Shown here piece after piece: positions 1 through 7,965 of a stretch of 35,066 nt of DNA (positions are counted from its first letter, which is position 1; the number at the start of each line of letters is the position of its first letter). Below the pieces are notes generated by a model. The model saw only the letters and a program-made list of their open reading frames with translations. It did not search any database and was not told where the DNA came from. The DNA is from an uncultured Clostridia bacterium (GTDB lineage: Bacteria > Bacillota > Clostridia > TANB77 > CAG-508). The DNA is taken from contig CATLHF010000015.1 in the NCBI GenBank assembly GCA_949948835.1, forward strand, positions 1 through 35,066, written 5' to 3'. A program made the translations under genes and the position numbers.

Positions 1-2757
1 GTTCCTACACTTACAATTTGTCCACCTTTATCTCCGCCTTCTGGTCCTAAGTCTATAATGTAATCTGCTGTTTTTATTAAATCTAGGTTGTGTTCAATTA
101 CAATAATACTATTTCCTGTATCAACTAGTCTTTGTAAAATATTTACTAGTTTATGAACATCTGCAATGTGTAATCCTGTTGTTGGTTCATCTAAAATATA
201 TAATGTTTTTCCTGTTGGTTTCTTTGATAATTCTGTTGCAAGTTTTACACGTTGTGCTTCTCCTCCAGAAAGGGTAGTAGATGGCTGTCCTAGTTTTATA
301 TAACCAAGACCCACATCATATAATGTTTGAATTTTTGTTTTAATTCTTGGTATGTTTTCAAAAAAGCTTAGTGCTTCTTCTACTGTCATATCTAATACAT
401 CTGCAATACTTTTTCCTTTATACTTAACCTCTAATGTTTCCCTATTATATCTTTTTCCATGACAAACTTCACATGGTACATAAATATCTGGTAAGAAGTG
501 CATTTCTATTTTTAAAATTCCATCTCCATTACAAGCTTCACATCTTCCACCTGCTACATTAAAGCTAAATCTTCCTTTTTGATAACCACGAAGTTTTGCT
601 TCATTTGTGGTTGCAAAAATATCACGAATCATATCAAATACACCAGTGTACGTTGCTGGATTTGAACGTGGTGTTCTACCAATCGGTGATTGGTCTATAT
701 TTATTATTTTATCAATATTTTCAAGTCCCTTTATTTCTTTACATTTTCCTGGTTTCTCATTTGAACCATATATCTCTTTTGCAACTGTTTTATATAAAAT
801 TTCATTTACGAGTGTACTTTTTCCAGAACCAGATACTCCTGTTACACATGTAAATACTCCCAATGGAAATTTTACATTAATATTTTTTAAGTTGTTTTGC
901 TCTGCTCCCATTACTTGTATTGCTTTTCCATTTGATTTTCTTCTTTTTTTCGGTACAACAATTTTTTTCTTACCACTTAAGTATTGTCCTGTAATTGACT
1001 CTGGAATTTGTTTAATTTCTTCTGCTGTTCCTTGTGCAATTACATTTCCGCCATGAACACCAGGTCCTGGTCCTATATCAATTATTTGGTCTGCTGCATA
1101 CATGGTATCTTCATCATGTTCTACAACAATTAACGTATTACCTAAATCTCTTAATTTTTTAAGAGTTGCAAGTAGTTTATCATTATCTCTTTGATGTAAT
1201 CCAATACTTGGTTCATCTAAAATATATAATACACCTGTTAGCCCAGAACCAATTTGTGTAGCAAGTCTAATACGTTGTGCTTCTCCTCCAGATAAACTTC
1301 CAGCATTTCTTGATAGTGTTAAATATTCAAGCCCCACATCCATTAAGAATTGTAACCTTTGGTTTAGTTCTTTCATTATTTGGTCTGCAATCATTGCTTC
1401 TTTTTTGGTTAGTTTTAATGAATTTAAATATTCTTTTATTTTATCAATCGACATATCAGTTAATTCATTTATATTTTTATCTCCTACTTTTACTGCAAGA
1501 ACTTCCTTTTTAAGCCTTGCACCATGGCAAGTAGGACAAGCACTATAGCTCATATACATTTCATAAAAATCACGCATTCCTTGTGATTTTGTTTCGTTAT
1601 AGCGTCTATCTAGCGTTGGAATAACTCCTTCAAATGGTGCTTTAAATCTTCTTGTTCCTGCCGCTGATGTATATTCAAAGTCAATTTCTTCATCGCCTGT
1701 ACCATATAAAATTTTATCTAAGAACTCTCTTGGTAATTTTTTTATTGGTTGCTTTATATCAACTCCATAATGACTGGCAATACTTTCAAAATACATTTTT
1801 GCCATAGTATCGCCTTTTTTCATAGTACTTGCACCGAAAGCTTTTACACCATCATATAAGGTTTTATTTTTATCTGGTATGATTAAATCTTCGTCCATTT
1901 TCATTAAGAATCCAATACCTGTACAAGTTGGACATGCTCCTACTGGATTGTTAAATGAAAACATTCTTGGTGATAATTCTGGAAAACTAATACCACAATC
2001 AGGACATGCATAATTACCACTAAATAATTTTTCTTCTTGTCCAACAATATCGATTAATACTAATTGGTTTGCATGTTTCATTGCAATTTCTACAGATTCT
2101 GCTAAACGATTTCTTATATCTTCTTTAATTACTAAACGGTCTACAATAATTTGAACATTGTGTTTTTTCTTTCTATCTAGCTCTAAATCATCTGTTAATT
2201 CTACTGTTTCTCCATCTATTCTTGCACGAACAAATCCCTCTTTTACGAAATCTGCTAATAGCTTTGTAAACTCACCTTTTCTATTGTGAATTATTGGTGC
2301 CAATATTTGTATCTTTGTTCCTTCTTCTAAGCTCATAATATTATCTACAATTTGGTCAATGGATTGTTTTTCAATTTTTTTACCACAATTTGGGCAATAT
2401 GGTACACCAATTCTTGCATATAATAAACGAATATAATCATATATTTCTGTTACCGTTCCTACTGTAGAACGAGGATTTCTTGAAGTTGTTTTTTGATCAA
2501 TTGAAATAGCTGGTGATAACCCTTCTATTAATTCTACATCTGGTTTTTCCATTAATCCTAAGAATTGTCTTGCATAACTAGATAAACTTTCTACATATCT
2601 TCTTTGTCCTTCTGCATATAATGTATCAAATGCAAGAGATGATTTTCCGTGAACCAGAAAGTCCAGTTACTACTACTAATTTATCTCTTGGAATTTCTAA
2701 ATTTATATTTTTTAAATTATGTTCTTTTGCTCCCTTAATTACTATTTTATCGTTCAT
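1..2757 (-). CDS. uvrA: UvrA, excinuclease ABC subunit A; 3' end off window; +1 frameshift in Walker A
   Basis: UvrA is the damage-recognising ATPase of nucleotide excision repair; as a dimer it loads UvrB on damaged DNA. The start is ATG at 2757, behind a GGGGGT ribosome binding site. Reading onward gives [19 protein letters not shown], then TGLSGS and the first Walker A. There the frame breaks at an in-frame CGG (C at 2649): unshifted reading hits TGA seven codons later, while skipping the C restores [11 protein letters not shown]. From there one frame stays open to the window edge. It carries CPxC zinc-finger cysteines, two LSGGEAQR signatures, a second Walker A (GVSGSGKST, near 815-840) and GLHQRD. 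About 918 codons are present and roughly 20-25 C-terminal residues are missing. The protein is clearly UvrA; whether the shift is programmed, a mutation or a sequence error is open. Confidence 0.93.
2646..2652 (-). other. Putative +1 frameshift site TCA-C-GGA in uvrA
   Basis: On the coding strand the zero frame reads TCA CGG AAA ATC and stops at TGA soon after. Skipping the C at 2649 gives TCA GGA AAA TCA, i.e. Ser-Gly-Lys-Ser of the P-loop. The essential second glycine of GxxGxGKS therefore comes from the shifted GGA, so unshifted product cannot be functional. The four bases CGGA are shared with the asnB site at 4708-4711. Confidence 0.75.
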
Positions 2758-2807
2758 TTCTACCCCCAACATGTATCTATTTTTTATTATGAATACATGC
2801 ATGAATT

Positions 2808-2836
2808 ATTATACTATATTTATTTTGTTTAAACAA
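2808..2836 (-). promoter_or_regulatory. uvrA promoter
   Basis: On the minus strand TTGTTT (2836-2831), a 17-base spacer and TATAAT (2813-2808) lie about 50 bases upstream of the uvrA start. The -35 hexamer is part of a 12-bp palindrome, TTGTTTAAACAA (2825-2836). Confidence 0.7.
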
Positions 2837-2842
2837 GTGTTT
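2831..2842. promoter_or_regulatory. LexA-like operator overlapping the uvrA -35
   Basis: AAACAAGTGTTT fits the AAC-N4-GTT core of the Gram-positive LexA/DinR box (GAAC-N4-GTTC/T) with weaker outer bases. It covers the -35 hexamer of uvrA, a typical SOS gene. A better match lies in the dinD promoter at 9391-9402. Confidence 0.45.
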
Positions 2843-2929
2843 GTTAAAGGTTTTTTGGATTTTTATGTACAACAAATAAAGTACCGAATACCCATTTTTT
2901 AATTTATGTAATTAATTTTCTTTTTTGAT

Positions 2930-3380
2930 TTATAAAGAAGATTTAAAAAATCTTGATTTTAAATAGTTCTCTTTTTCTGAAACAATTCTTAAAATTGTAA
3001 TTTGGTTTTTATGAATTTTATAGATAATTATGTATTTTCTATATACAATCCTTCGATAGTCTGTATGTGTTTTTTTCTCATAGAAAATTCTTTGATATAG
3101 TTTTGGCATTTGTTTTATTATTTTCGTATTTTTGAAACAGTTCTTTTGAAAATCTTTGCGCATTTCTGTCCGACAAATATCCTATTGCTTTTGCCAAATC
3201 ACTATCTGCATCATCTGTTACGATAAGTTTAAATATTGGCACCATTTCTTGTATGGCATTTTTAACATATTGCATATACAATTCATCACCTATTTTTTTC
3301 TTAAGTATTTTTTCTTCAACACTTTCTTTAAAAGTACCAACATTATTCTTATAATTTTTTAATGAAATTTGTTTTAACAT
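2930..3380 (-). pseudogene. Decayed RelE/ParE-like toxin, possibly with antitoxin remnant
   Basis: Two overlapping minus-strand frames lie here. The first starts at 3380 (MLKQISLKNYKNN) behind AAAGGTAGTGAG and ends at 3078 (100 aa). The second is open from about 3200 to 2930 and ends with DYRRIVYRKYIIIYKI and ITILRIVSEKENYL, which resembles the C-terminal strands of RelE/ParE toxins. The later part of the first frame (KLIVTDDADSDLAKAIGYLSD, abridged: DADSDLAKAIGYL then RFSKELFQK) resembles the N-terminal helices of the same fold. The simplest reading is one toxin broken by a +1 change around 3120-3135; the first 50 residues could be an antitoxin remnant. No CGG codon lies at this shift. A true overlapping pair is possible but the overlap of about 86 bases is large. 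Confidence 0.4.
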
Positions 3381-3461
3381 ATTCTCACTACCTTTTATAT
3401 TAAATTTAGCATATATTTTATTTTTATACAAGGTATTTTAAATGAATTTGCAAAATATAAA

Positions 3462-3485
3462 GAGAGGCTCACAATGTCACCTCTC
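3462..3485 (-). terminator. Terminator-like hairpin after the 70-aa gene
   Basis: A 6-bp stem GAGAGG/CCTCTC with a 12-base loop overlaps the stop codon of the gene ending at 3484. On the minus strand it is followed by TTTATATTTTG. The weak T tract limits certainty. Confidence 0.45.
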
Positions 3486-3696
3486 ACATTTTTTGTAGGG
3501 ATATAAAATGTCCACTTCTCATTACTTTATAACCTCTATATTCGAGTTCTTCAATTGCATATTGGACATATCCCTCATCATCATCGGCTAATTCAAACAT
3601 ATTGCTATGGTCACCCTTACCATTTAAATAAGTAGGATTCTCCATTGCCGTTATAATCCAGTCGATATCCGAATCTAATTTTTCCATATCAATCAT
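3484..3696 (-). CDS. Small acidic hypothetical protein (70 aa)
   Basis: I do not recognise this protein. It starts MIDMEKLDSDIDWI and is acidic in the middle (ELADDDEGYVQYAIEELE), with no signal peptide or membrane segment. An AGGAGG ribosome binding site eight bases before the ATG, and a position 42 bases downstream of cysE on the same strand, support a real gene that may be co-transcribed with cysE. The predicted secondary structure is an N-terminal helix followed by an alpha/beta segment ending in HFISLQKM. No function can be inferred from the sequence alone. Confidence 0.7.
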   Translation of the reverse strand: MIDMEKLDSDIDWIITAMENPTYLNGKGDHSNMFELADDDEGYVQYAIEELEYRGYKVMRSGHFISLQKM

Positions 3697-3738
3697 TTTG
3701 AAATCCTCCTAATCGCTTTATACTTTTATTTTACCACT

Positions 3739-4269
3739 TTACGTAACATTTTGCAATCTTTTATCTGTTGCAGGTATTCCTATGACCGTCACATTATCCT
3801 CTACTTCTTTTGTTACAACCGCATTTGCACCAATTTTTACATTATTACCTATTTTTATTGGTCCTAATACTTTTGCACCACATCCAACCATTACATTGTT
3901 TCCTAAATCTGGATGTCTTTTATATTTGTCTTTCCCTGTTCCTCCTAGTGTTACACCATGGTAAATCGTACAATCATTTCCGATTGTTGCTGTTTCTCCT
4001 ATTACAATTCCCATTCCATGGTCGATGAATAATCTTCTTCCAATTTTAGCACCTGGATGAATTTCTATTCCTGTCAAAAATCTTGCAATTTGGGAAATAA
4101 GTCTTGCAACAAAAAATAATTTATGTTGATAGAAAAAATGCCCTAAACGATAAAATAACAAAACATGAAATCCTTGATAAAGTAAAATTACATATAAGAT
4201 ATTCTTTGCCGCTGGGTCTTTTTCTTGTATATTTTTAGCATCTTCATATAATTCTTTTAATATTTTCAT
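3739..4269 (-). CDS. cysE: Serine O-acetyltransferase
   Basis: CysE transfers acetyl from acetyl-CoA to L-serine, giving O-acetylserine, the cysteine precursor. The protein has an N-terminal helical part followed by hexapeptide repeats ([20 protein letters not shown], then [21 protein letters not shown], [25 protein letters not shown]). The catalytic-site sequence [10 protein letters not shown] and the C-terminal GIPA turn of left-handed beta-helix acyltransferases are present. I chose ATG 4269 ([12 protein letters not shown]) because GAGGTGA lies just before it; an in-frame ATG at 4290 lacks a good site. At about 176 aa it is a short CysE, lacking the long N-terminal extension of enterobacterial forms. 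The neighbouring asnB is divergent. Confidence 0.93.
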   Translation of the reverse strand: MKILKELYEDAKNIQEKDPAAKNILYVILLYQGFHVLLFYRLGHFFYQHKLFFVARLISQIARFLTGIEIHPGAKIGRRLFIDHGMGIVIGETATIGNDCTIYHGVTLGGTGKDKYKRHPDLGNNVMVGCGAKVLGPIKIGNNVKIGANAVVTKEVEDNVTVIGIPATDKRLQNVT

Positions 4270-4299
4270 ATCTCTCACCTCATGTATCATATGAAAAAG

Positions 4300-4326
4300 A
4301 AGTGGATTTGTTTCATAAATCCACTT
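4300..4326 (-). terminator. Hairpin with T-run just upstream of cysE
   Basis: A 10-bp perfect stem (AAGTGGATTT / AAATCCACTT) with a 7-base loop is followed on the minus strand by CTTTTTC. It sits about 25 bases before the cysE start, between divergent genes. It could stop antisense transcription from asnB or act as a leader attenuator of cysE. Confidence 0.5.
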
Positions 4327-4368
4327 CCATGCATATATTATGATTAAATAATAATAAGGAGGATATTT

Positions 4369-6217
4369 ATGTGTGGTTTTGTTGGATTTGTAAATCTAAA
4401 GCACGATTTACAAGATAGACGAGAATTTCTAACACGTATGACAAAAAAATTAACAAAGCGTGGTCCAGATGAAGAAAACTTTTACCTGGCACCAGGTGTT
4501 AATTTTGGACATAGACGATTAATCATTCTTGACCCTAAACACGGCGGTCAACCAATGAGTGCAAAACAAGGTGACAATACTTATACCATTGTATATAACG
4601 GTCAATTATATAATGCTGGTGAGCTTCGAAAAGAGCTGAAAGAAAAAGGTTATGAATTTAAAGGATATTGCGATACTGAAGTTGTTTTAAAAGCTTATAT
4701 GGAATGGCGGACCTGATATTATTAAAACTTTAAATGGTATTTTTAGTTTTGCTATTTGGAATGAACAAAAACAAGAACTTATCCTTGTAAGAGACCATTT
4801 TGGAATCAAACCTCTTTACTATATCATTTCTAATGACACCATTATTTTTGGTTCAGAAGTAAAGGCATTACTAGAACACCCTTATGTAGAGACAAAAATT
4901 GACAAAACTGGAATTTGCGAATTGTTTGGTATTGGTCCTGCCCATACCCCTGGTACTTCTGTATTTAAAAATATTTTCGAGGTAAAACCTGCTCATTTTC
5001 TAATCTACAATAAAGATGGATTACATGATGAAGAATATTGGAAATTAGAATCGAAACCTCATACAGATGATTTCGAAAATACTTGCCAAAAAGTTCACTA
5101 CTTATTAGATGATGCTATTAAAAGACAGTTAGTTTCAGATGTTCCACTTTGTGCAATGCTTTCTGGTGGTCTTGATTCTAGTATTATTACCGCTTATATT
5201 TGTAACTACTACAAAGAAAATAACTTACCAAAACTAGATACGTATTCAGTTGATTATGTGGATAATGATATCAATTTCAAAAAAAGTGATTTTCAACCAA
5301 ACTCGGATAATTACTATATTGATGTAATGTTACAACATTTCGATACCAATCATCACAAAATTGTTATTGATACACCCGAACTTGCTAACGCTTTAGAAGA
5401 CGCAATGATTGCAAGAGACTTTCCTGGAATGGCAGATGTAGATTCTTCTATGCTACTATTTTGTAAAAACATAAGAAAAGGTGCTACTGTAGCAGTATCA
5501 GGTGAATGTTCTGACGAAATCTTCGCAGGATACCCTTGGTTCTTCCGTGAAGACGCATTAAAAAGTAATACCTTTCCTTGGTCAATTGCATTAGATGAAA
5601 GACAAAATTTATTAAATCCAGACATTAGTAAAAAGGTAAATTTAAAAGAATATATTGATTTTCGTTATCATGAAAGTTTAGATAAAGTAGAGATATTAGA
5701 TTGCGATTCTCCCGAAACTGCAGAAAAAAGAAAAATATCTTATTTAACTCTAAATTGGTTCATGCAAACATTATTGGATCGCTCTGATCGAATGAGTATG
5801 TATAATGGATTAGAACTTCGTGTTCCATTCTGTGATTACAGACTTGTAGAGTACATGTGGAATGTGCCATGGGAAATAAAAGCATTAAATGGTAGAGAAA
5901 AAGGATTATTACGTTATGTTGTACGAGATTTATTGCCAGATGAAATTGTAAACAGAAAGAAAAGTCCTTATCCAAAAACACATAATCCAACCTATTTAAA
6001 AGCAGTAAAAGAAATGCTATCGAACATCATGCAAAAAGAAGATGCTCCAATTAATTTATTATTAAATAGAGATTATATATTAGAAATTTTAGAAACTGAC
6101 GGAAATGCATTTACTCGTCCATGGTTTGGGCAGTTAATGACTGGACCACAGCTTATGGCATACCTATGCCAAGTAAACATGTGGCTTGAAAGGTATCAAC
6201 CAAAAATTGAATTATAA
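4369..6217 (+). CDS. asnB: Asparagine synthase, glutamine-hydrolysing; +1 frameshift
   Basis: AsnB makes asparagine from aspartate, ATP and glutamine. The N-terminal class II glutaminase domain starts MCGFVGF, with Cys2 as nucleophile, and contains RGPDEE, FGHRRL and VYNGQLYN. The synthetase domain has the PP-loop SGGLDSS near 5160-5180 and the [10 protein letters not shown] motif. The ATG follows AGGAGG. The frame is broken at CGG 4708-4710: the zero frame ends ...YMEWRT at TGA two codons later, while skipping C4708 gives [19 protein letters not shown] and continues to 6217. Apart from that one base, the two parts join with no gap or lost motif into about 615 aa, the normal AsnB length. The rest shows no decay, which argues against an old pseudogene. 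It lies convergent to the ORF6N gene, with a shared terminator. Confidence 0.92.
4705..4711 (+). other. Putative +1 frameshift site TGG-C-GGA in asnB
   Basis: The zero frame reads TGG CGG ACC TGA (Trp-Arg-Thr-stop). The +1 frame reads TGG, skips C, then GGA CCT GAT (Trp-Gly-Pro-Asp), the expected AsnB sequence. It shares CGGA with the uvrA site, and again the shifted codon is GGA for glycine. Confidence 0.75.
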
Positions 6218-6254
6218 AAGCTTTAAGGTGACAATTTGTCACCTTAAAGCTTTT
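6216..6254. terminator. Bidirectional terminator between asnB and the ORF6N gene
   Basis: A perfect 17-bp inverted repeat (AAAAGCTTTAAGGTGAC and its complement) surrounds a 5-base loop. It starts in the asnB stop codon and contains the stop codon of the convergent gene. A and T runs at the two ends make it work in both directions. Confidence 0.9.
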
Positions 6255-7183
6255 ATTTGTATCTTCTCTACATAGTCCATATCTTCTATTTTAGAAATGG
6301 CAAAACACTTCTTTCCTAAATCTTTTAGGGATGCTCCACAGTGATATAATTCCTTATTATCTATTACAATAAATCTATCGTGAAATTTATTTGTATATGA
6401 AATTTTTAATGTTGGGTATTGTTTGTTGAACTTACTGATATCTAATTTATTAAGATTACAATTTTGTGATGTTAAAATAACGACTTCTACGTTCTTATTT
6501 TTCTTTGATAACATTTTTAAAATACTATCATCAATGTAATTGTCTATGATTAAAATTTTAGTTTTTGCTCTTTTTATAATATCTATTATTAAGCTGTATG
6601 CATCATAAATCTGCCCATTAAAGAAAATCTTTTGCTTGAATTCATTTTCTTTATCTTTTTGTAACTCATCAAATACTGCATCAAATTTCTTATCGTGTTC
6701 TAATAATTTATGTTCTACACTTGATAATCTTTCAAATAGTTGCCCATTATTTGCTATAAATTTTCGCATTTCAATAAAGGCCTTTATTATATTTATACTC
6801 GTTTTTATAGCAATTTCACTTTGTAAAATTCCTGAAAGCATTGCTATTCCCTGTTCTGTAAATACATATGGAAGATACCTTCTTCCTCCTCTTATGTTTT
6901 TACTAGTATAATTTATTTTGTTTGAGGTTTCAGTTTGAAACCTCAAACTCGCTAGTTCATTTTCTGTTACTTGAAAACAAAATTCCTCTGGAAATCTTTC
7001 AATATTCCTTTTAACTGTTAAATTTAACACTTTAGTTTTATATTCATACATTCTTGCTACATCACTATCTAGCATTACTTGTTTTCCTCTAATTGTATAA
7101 ATTAGATTTTTAATATTTTCTATTTCATATGTTACTACATTTAATTCTTCGTTTATTGGTGTAATATTATTTTCTTCTTCCAT
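6239..7183 (-). CDS. ORF6N-domain protein with C-terminal PLD-like domain
   Basis: The N-terminal third matches the ORF6N DNA-binding domain of phage and mobile-element proteins: IRGKQVMLDSDVARMYEYKT, NIERFPEEFCFQ, GGRRYLPYVFTEQGIAML. A helical, probably coiled-coil linker follows (SSVEHKLLEHDKKFDAVFDE). The C-terminus is phospholipase-D-like (KILIIDNYIDD, then FHDRFIVIDNKELYHCGASL), with HDR in place of the catalytic HxK, so it is probably a binding domain rather than an enzyme. I prefer ATG 7183 (MEEENNITP), which follows AAGGATG, over 7207. Such proteins are usually anti-repressor or phage-derived regulators, and this one is isolated with its own promoter. The exact function is unknown. 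Confidence 0.85.
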   Translation of the reverse strand: MEEENNITPINEELNVVTYEIENIKNLIYTIRGKQVMLDSDVARMYEYKTKVLNLTVKRNIERFPEEFCFQVTENELASLRFQTETSNKINYTSKNIRGGRRYLPYVFTEQGIAMLSGILQSEIAIKTSINIIKAFIEMRKFIANNGQLFERLSSVEHKLLEHDKKFDAVFDELQKDKENEFKQKIFFNGQIYDAYSLIIDIIKRAKTKILIIDNYIDDSILKMLSKKNKNVEVVILTSQNCNLNKLDISKFNKQYPTLKISYTNKFHDRFIVIDNKELYHCGASLKDLGKKCFAISKIEDMDYVEKIQIKALR

Positions 7184-7215
7184 AATTATCACATCCTTAC
7201 TTTTCATTTGTATTT

Positions 7216-7244
7216 ATTTTAGAATATATGTTTTGTATTGTCAG
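7216..7244 (-). promoter_or_regulatory. Promoter of the ORF6N gene
   Basis: CTGACA (7244-7239), a 17-base spacer and TAAAAT (7221-7216) lie on the minus strand about 35 bases before the preferred start. Confidence 0.55.
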
Positions 7245-7284
7245 GTGTGTTTACTATTTTCATAAAAATTATTTAATTATAAAA

Positions 7285-7307
7285 GGTGGCCGCATTTTGC
7301 GACCACC
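7285..7307 (-). terminator. Terminator of the microprotein operon
   Basis: A GC-rich hairpin (GGTGGTCGC / GCGGCCACC with one mismatch, 5-base loop) is followed on the minus strand by TTTTATAATT. It lies 10 bases after the last small gene. Confidence 0.8.
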
Positions 7308-7316
7308 CCACTACTA

Positions 7317-7496
7317 CTATCTTTTTGTAACTTCAAACATTTCTCTGGTTTTGCATATTGTTTTGCCGAACTTTCTTTCTTCGTTTCGATCTTCCATTTT
7401 AGGCACAGGATTAATAACATTTCCATACGCCTCCAATATAACTGGAGCCAGCACTATTGCTATAATAGCAATCTGCATAAAGATATGTTCTGTCAT
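7317..7496 (-). CDS. Microprotein 3 of a small operon (59 aa, one membrane segment)
   Basis: It starts MTEHIFMQIAIIAIVLAPVI behind GGGAGG, seven bases upstream. One hydrophobic segment (residues about 5-22) is followed by a charged tail ending TREMFEVTKR. Its start lies one base after the stop of the preceding gene, which implies translational coupling. I recognise no family. The use of CTG, GCG, GTG and GGC codons is more GC-rich than in neighbouring genes, suggesting acquired DNA. The topology suggests a small membrane-anchored protein with a cytoplasmic tail. Confidence 0.65.
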   Translation of the reverse strand: MTEHIFMQIAIIAIVLAPVILEAYGNVINPVPKMEDRNEERKFGKTICKTREMFEVTKR

Positions 7497-7497
7497 C

Positions 7498-7638
7498 TCA
7501 TTTCCTCCCTGTCCTTGAAAATGTCGCTATTCTCAGTCCCGCAACAAGCTTATACTCCATCTTATCCTTATATTCTCTCCGTTTCATGACATCATAAAAT
7601 GAATTTCCTTTGTTTACCTTTCTTGTGTCTTCTCTCAT
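7498..7638 (-). CDS. Microprotein 2 of a small operon (46 aa, basic); contains in-frame CGG
   Basis: It starts MREDTRKVNKGNSFYDVMKR after GGAGG and is short, basic and soluble. The unshifted frame ends at TGA one base before the next ATG, the arrangement expected of an operon. It contains the only in-frame CGG outside uvrA and asnB (C at 7581), again followed by A. A +1 shift there would give a different, shorter tail ending near 7533. The unshifted reading looks more natural, so CGG may be read as Arg here or the gene may be silent in this host. No family recognised. Confidence 0.55.
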   Translation of the reverse strand: MREDTRKVNKGNSFYDVMKRREYKDKMEYKLVAGLRIATFSRTGRK

Positions 7639-7659
7639 TCTAAGTTCCTCCATATTTTG

Positions 7660-7824
7660 TCATAGCTTACAGAATTTCAATCCTGTAGCTATCATGCCAA
7701 CCGCTCCTACAACCATCATAATACTGTTTATTATCGGATTAAGTATTTTGTATTCCATAAAACTTGTTCCAAAACTAAAAATGATGGCAAATAGAATGCA
7801 TAAGATTAATAATAGTTTTTTCAT
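7660..7824 (-). CDS. Microprotein 1 of a small operon (54 aa, two membrane segments)
   Basis: It starts MKKLLLILCILFAIIFSFG behind a strong GCAGGAGGTG site. Two hydrophobic segments (about 3-20 and 31-48) make it a likely small integral membrane hairpin protein. It is first of three tightly packed genes (7824 to 7317), each with a strong ribosome binding site, followed by a terminator. No family recognised; small toxin, holin-like or mobile-element accessory roles are possible but not shown. Confidence 0.65.
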   Translation of the reverse strand: MKKLLLILCILFAIIFSFGTSFMEYKILNPIINSIMMVVGAVGMIATGLKFCKL

Positions 7825-7916
7825 TTTCACCTCCTGCCATTTCGGCTTATGCTTGTTAATAGTTGCTATCTATATAAACTCATCTTGATGTTGCTAAGAT
7901 AAGAGGTCTTTCTACT

Positions 7917-7944
7917 AAATTATGTTATTATATTAACATAATTT
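7917..7944. repeat. AT-rich inverted repeat upstream of the microprotein operon
   Basis: An 11-bp perfect inverted repeat (AAATTATGTTA ... TAACATAATTT) with a 6-base spacer lies about 95 bases upstream of the first microprotein and 22 bases after the Nudix gene. No T tract follows, so an operator is as likely as a weak terminator. Confidence 0.5.
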
Positions 7945-7965
7945 CACAATCTTTTCAAGTGCTTT

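Noticed and set aside
596..2902. Plus-strand open frames opposite uvrA (for example 607-1056 and 2621-2902)
   Set aside because: They mirror UvrA coding sequence, have no ribosome binding sites and give low-complexity hydrophobic peptides.
4708..4710. CGG simply reassigned to glycine or another amino acid
   Set aside because: Reading CGG as any single residue keeps the zero frame, which ends at TGA in both uvrA and asnB. Only skipping a base restores the conserved downstream sequence.
5019..5027. GGATTACAT in asnB and elsewhere as targets of the small RNA box
   Set aside because: The copies in asnB, uvrA and metG are explained by common Gly-Leu codon pairs inside genes, not near start sites.
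7610..7888. Plus-strand frames at 7228-7518 and 7610-7888 as genes
   Set aside because: The minus strand here holds three small genes with strong ribosome binding sites and a terminator; the plus-strand frames have neither.
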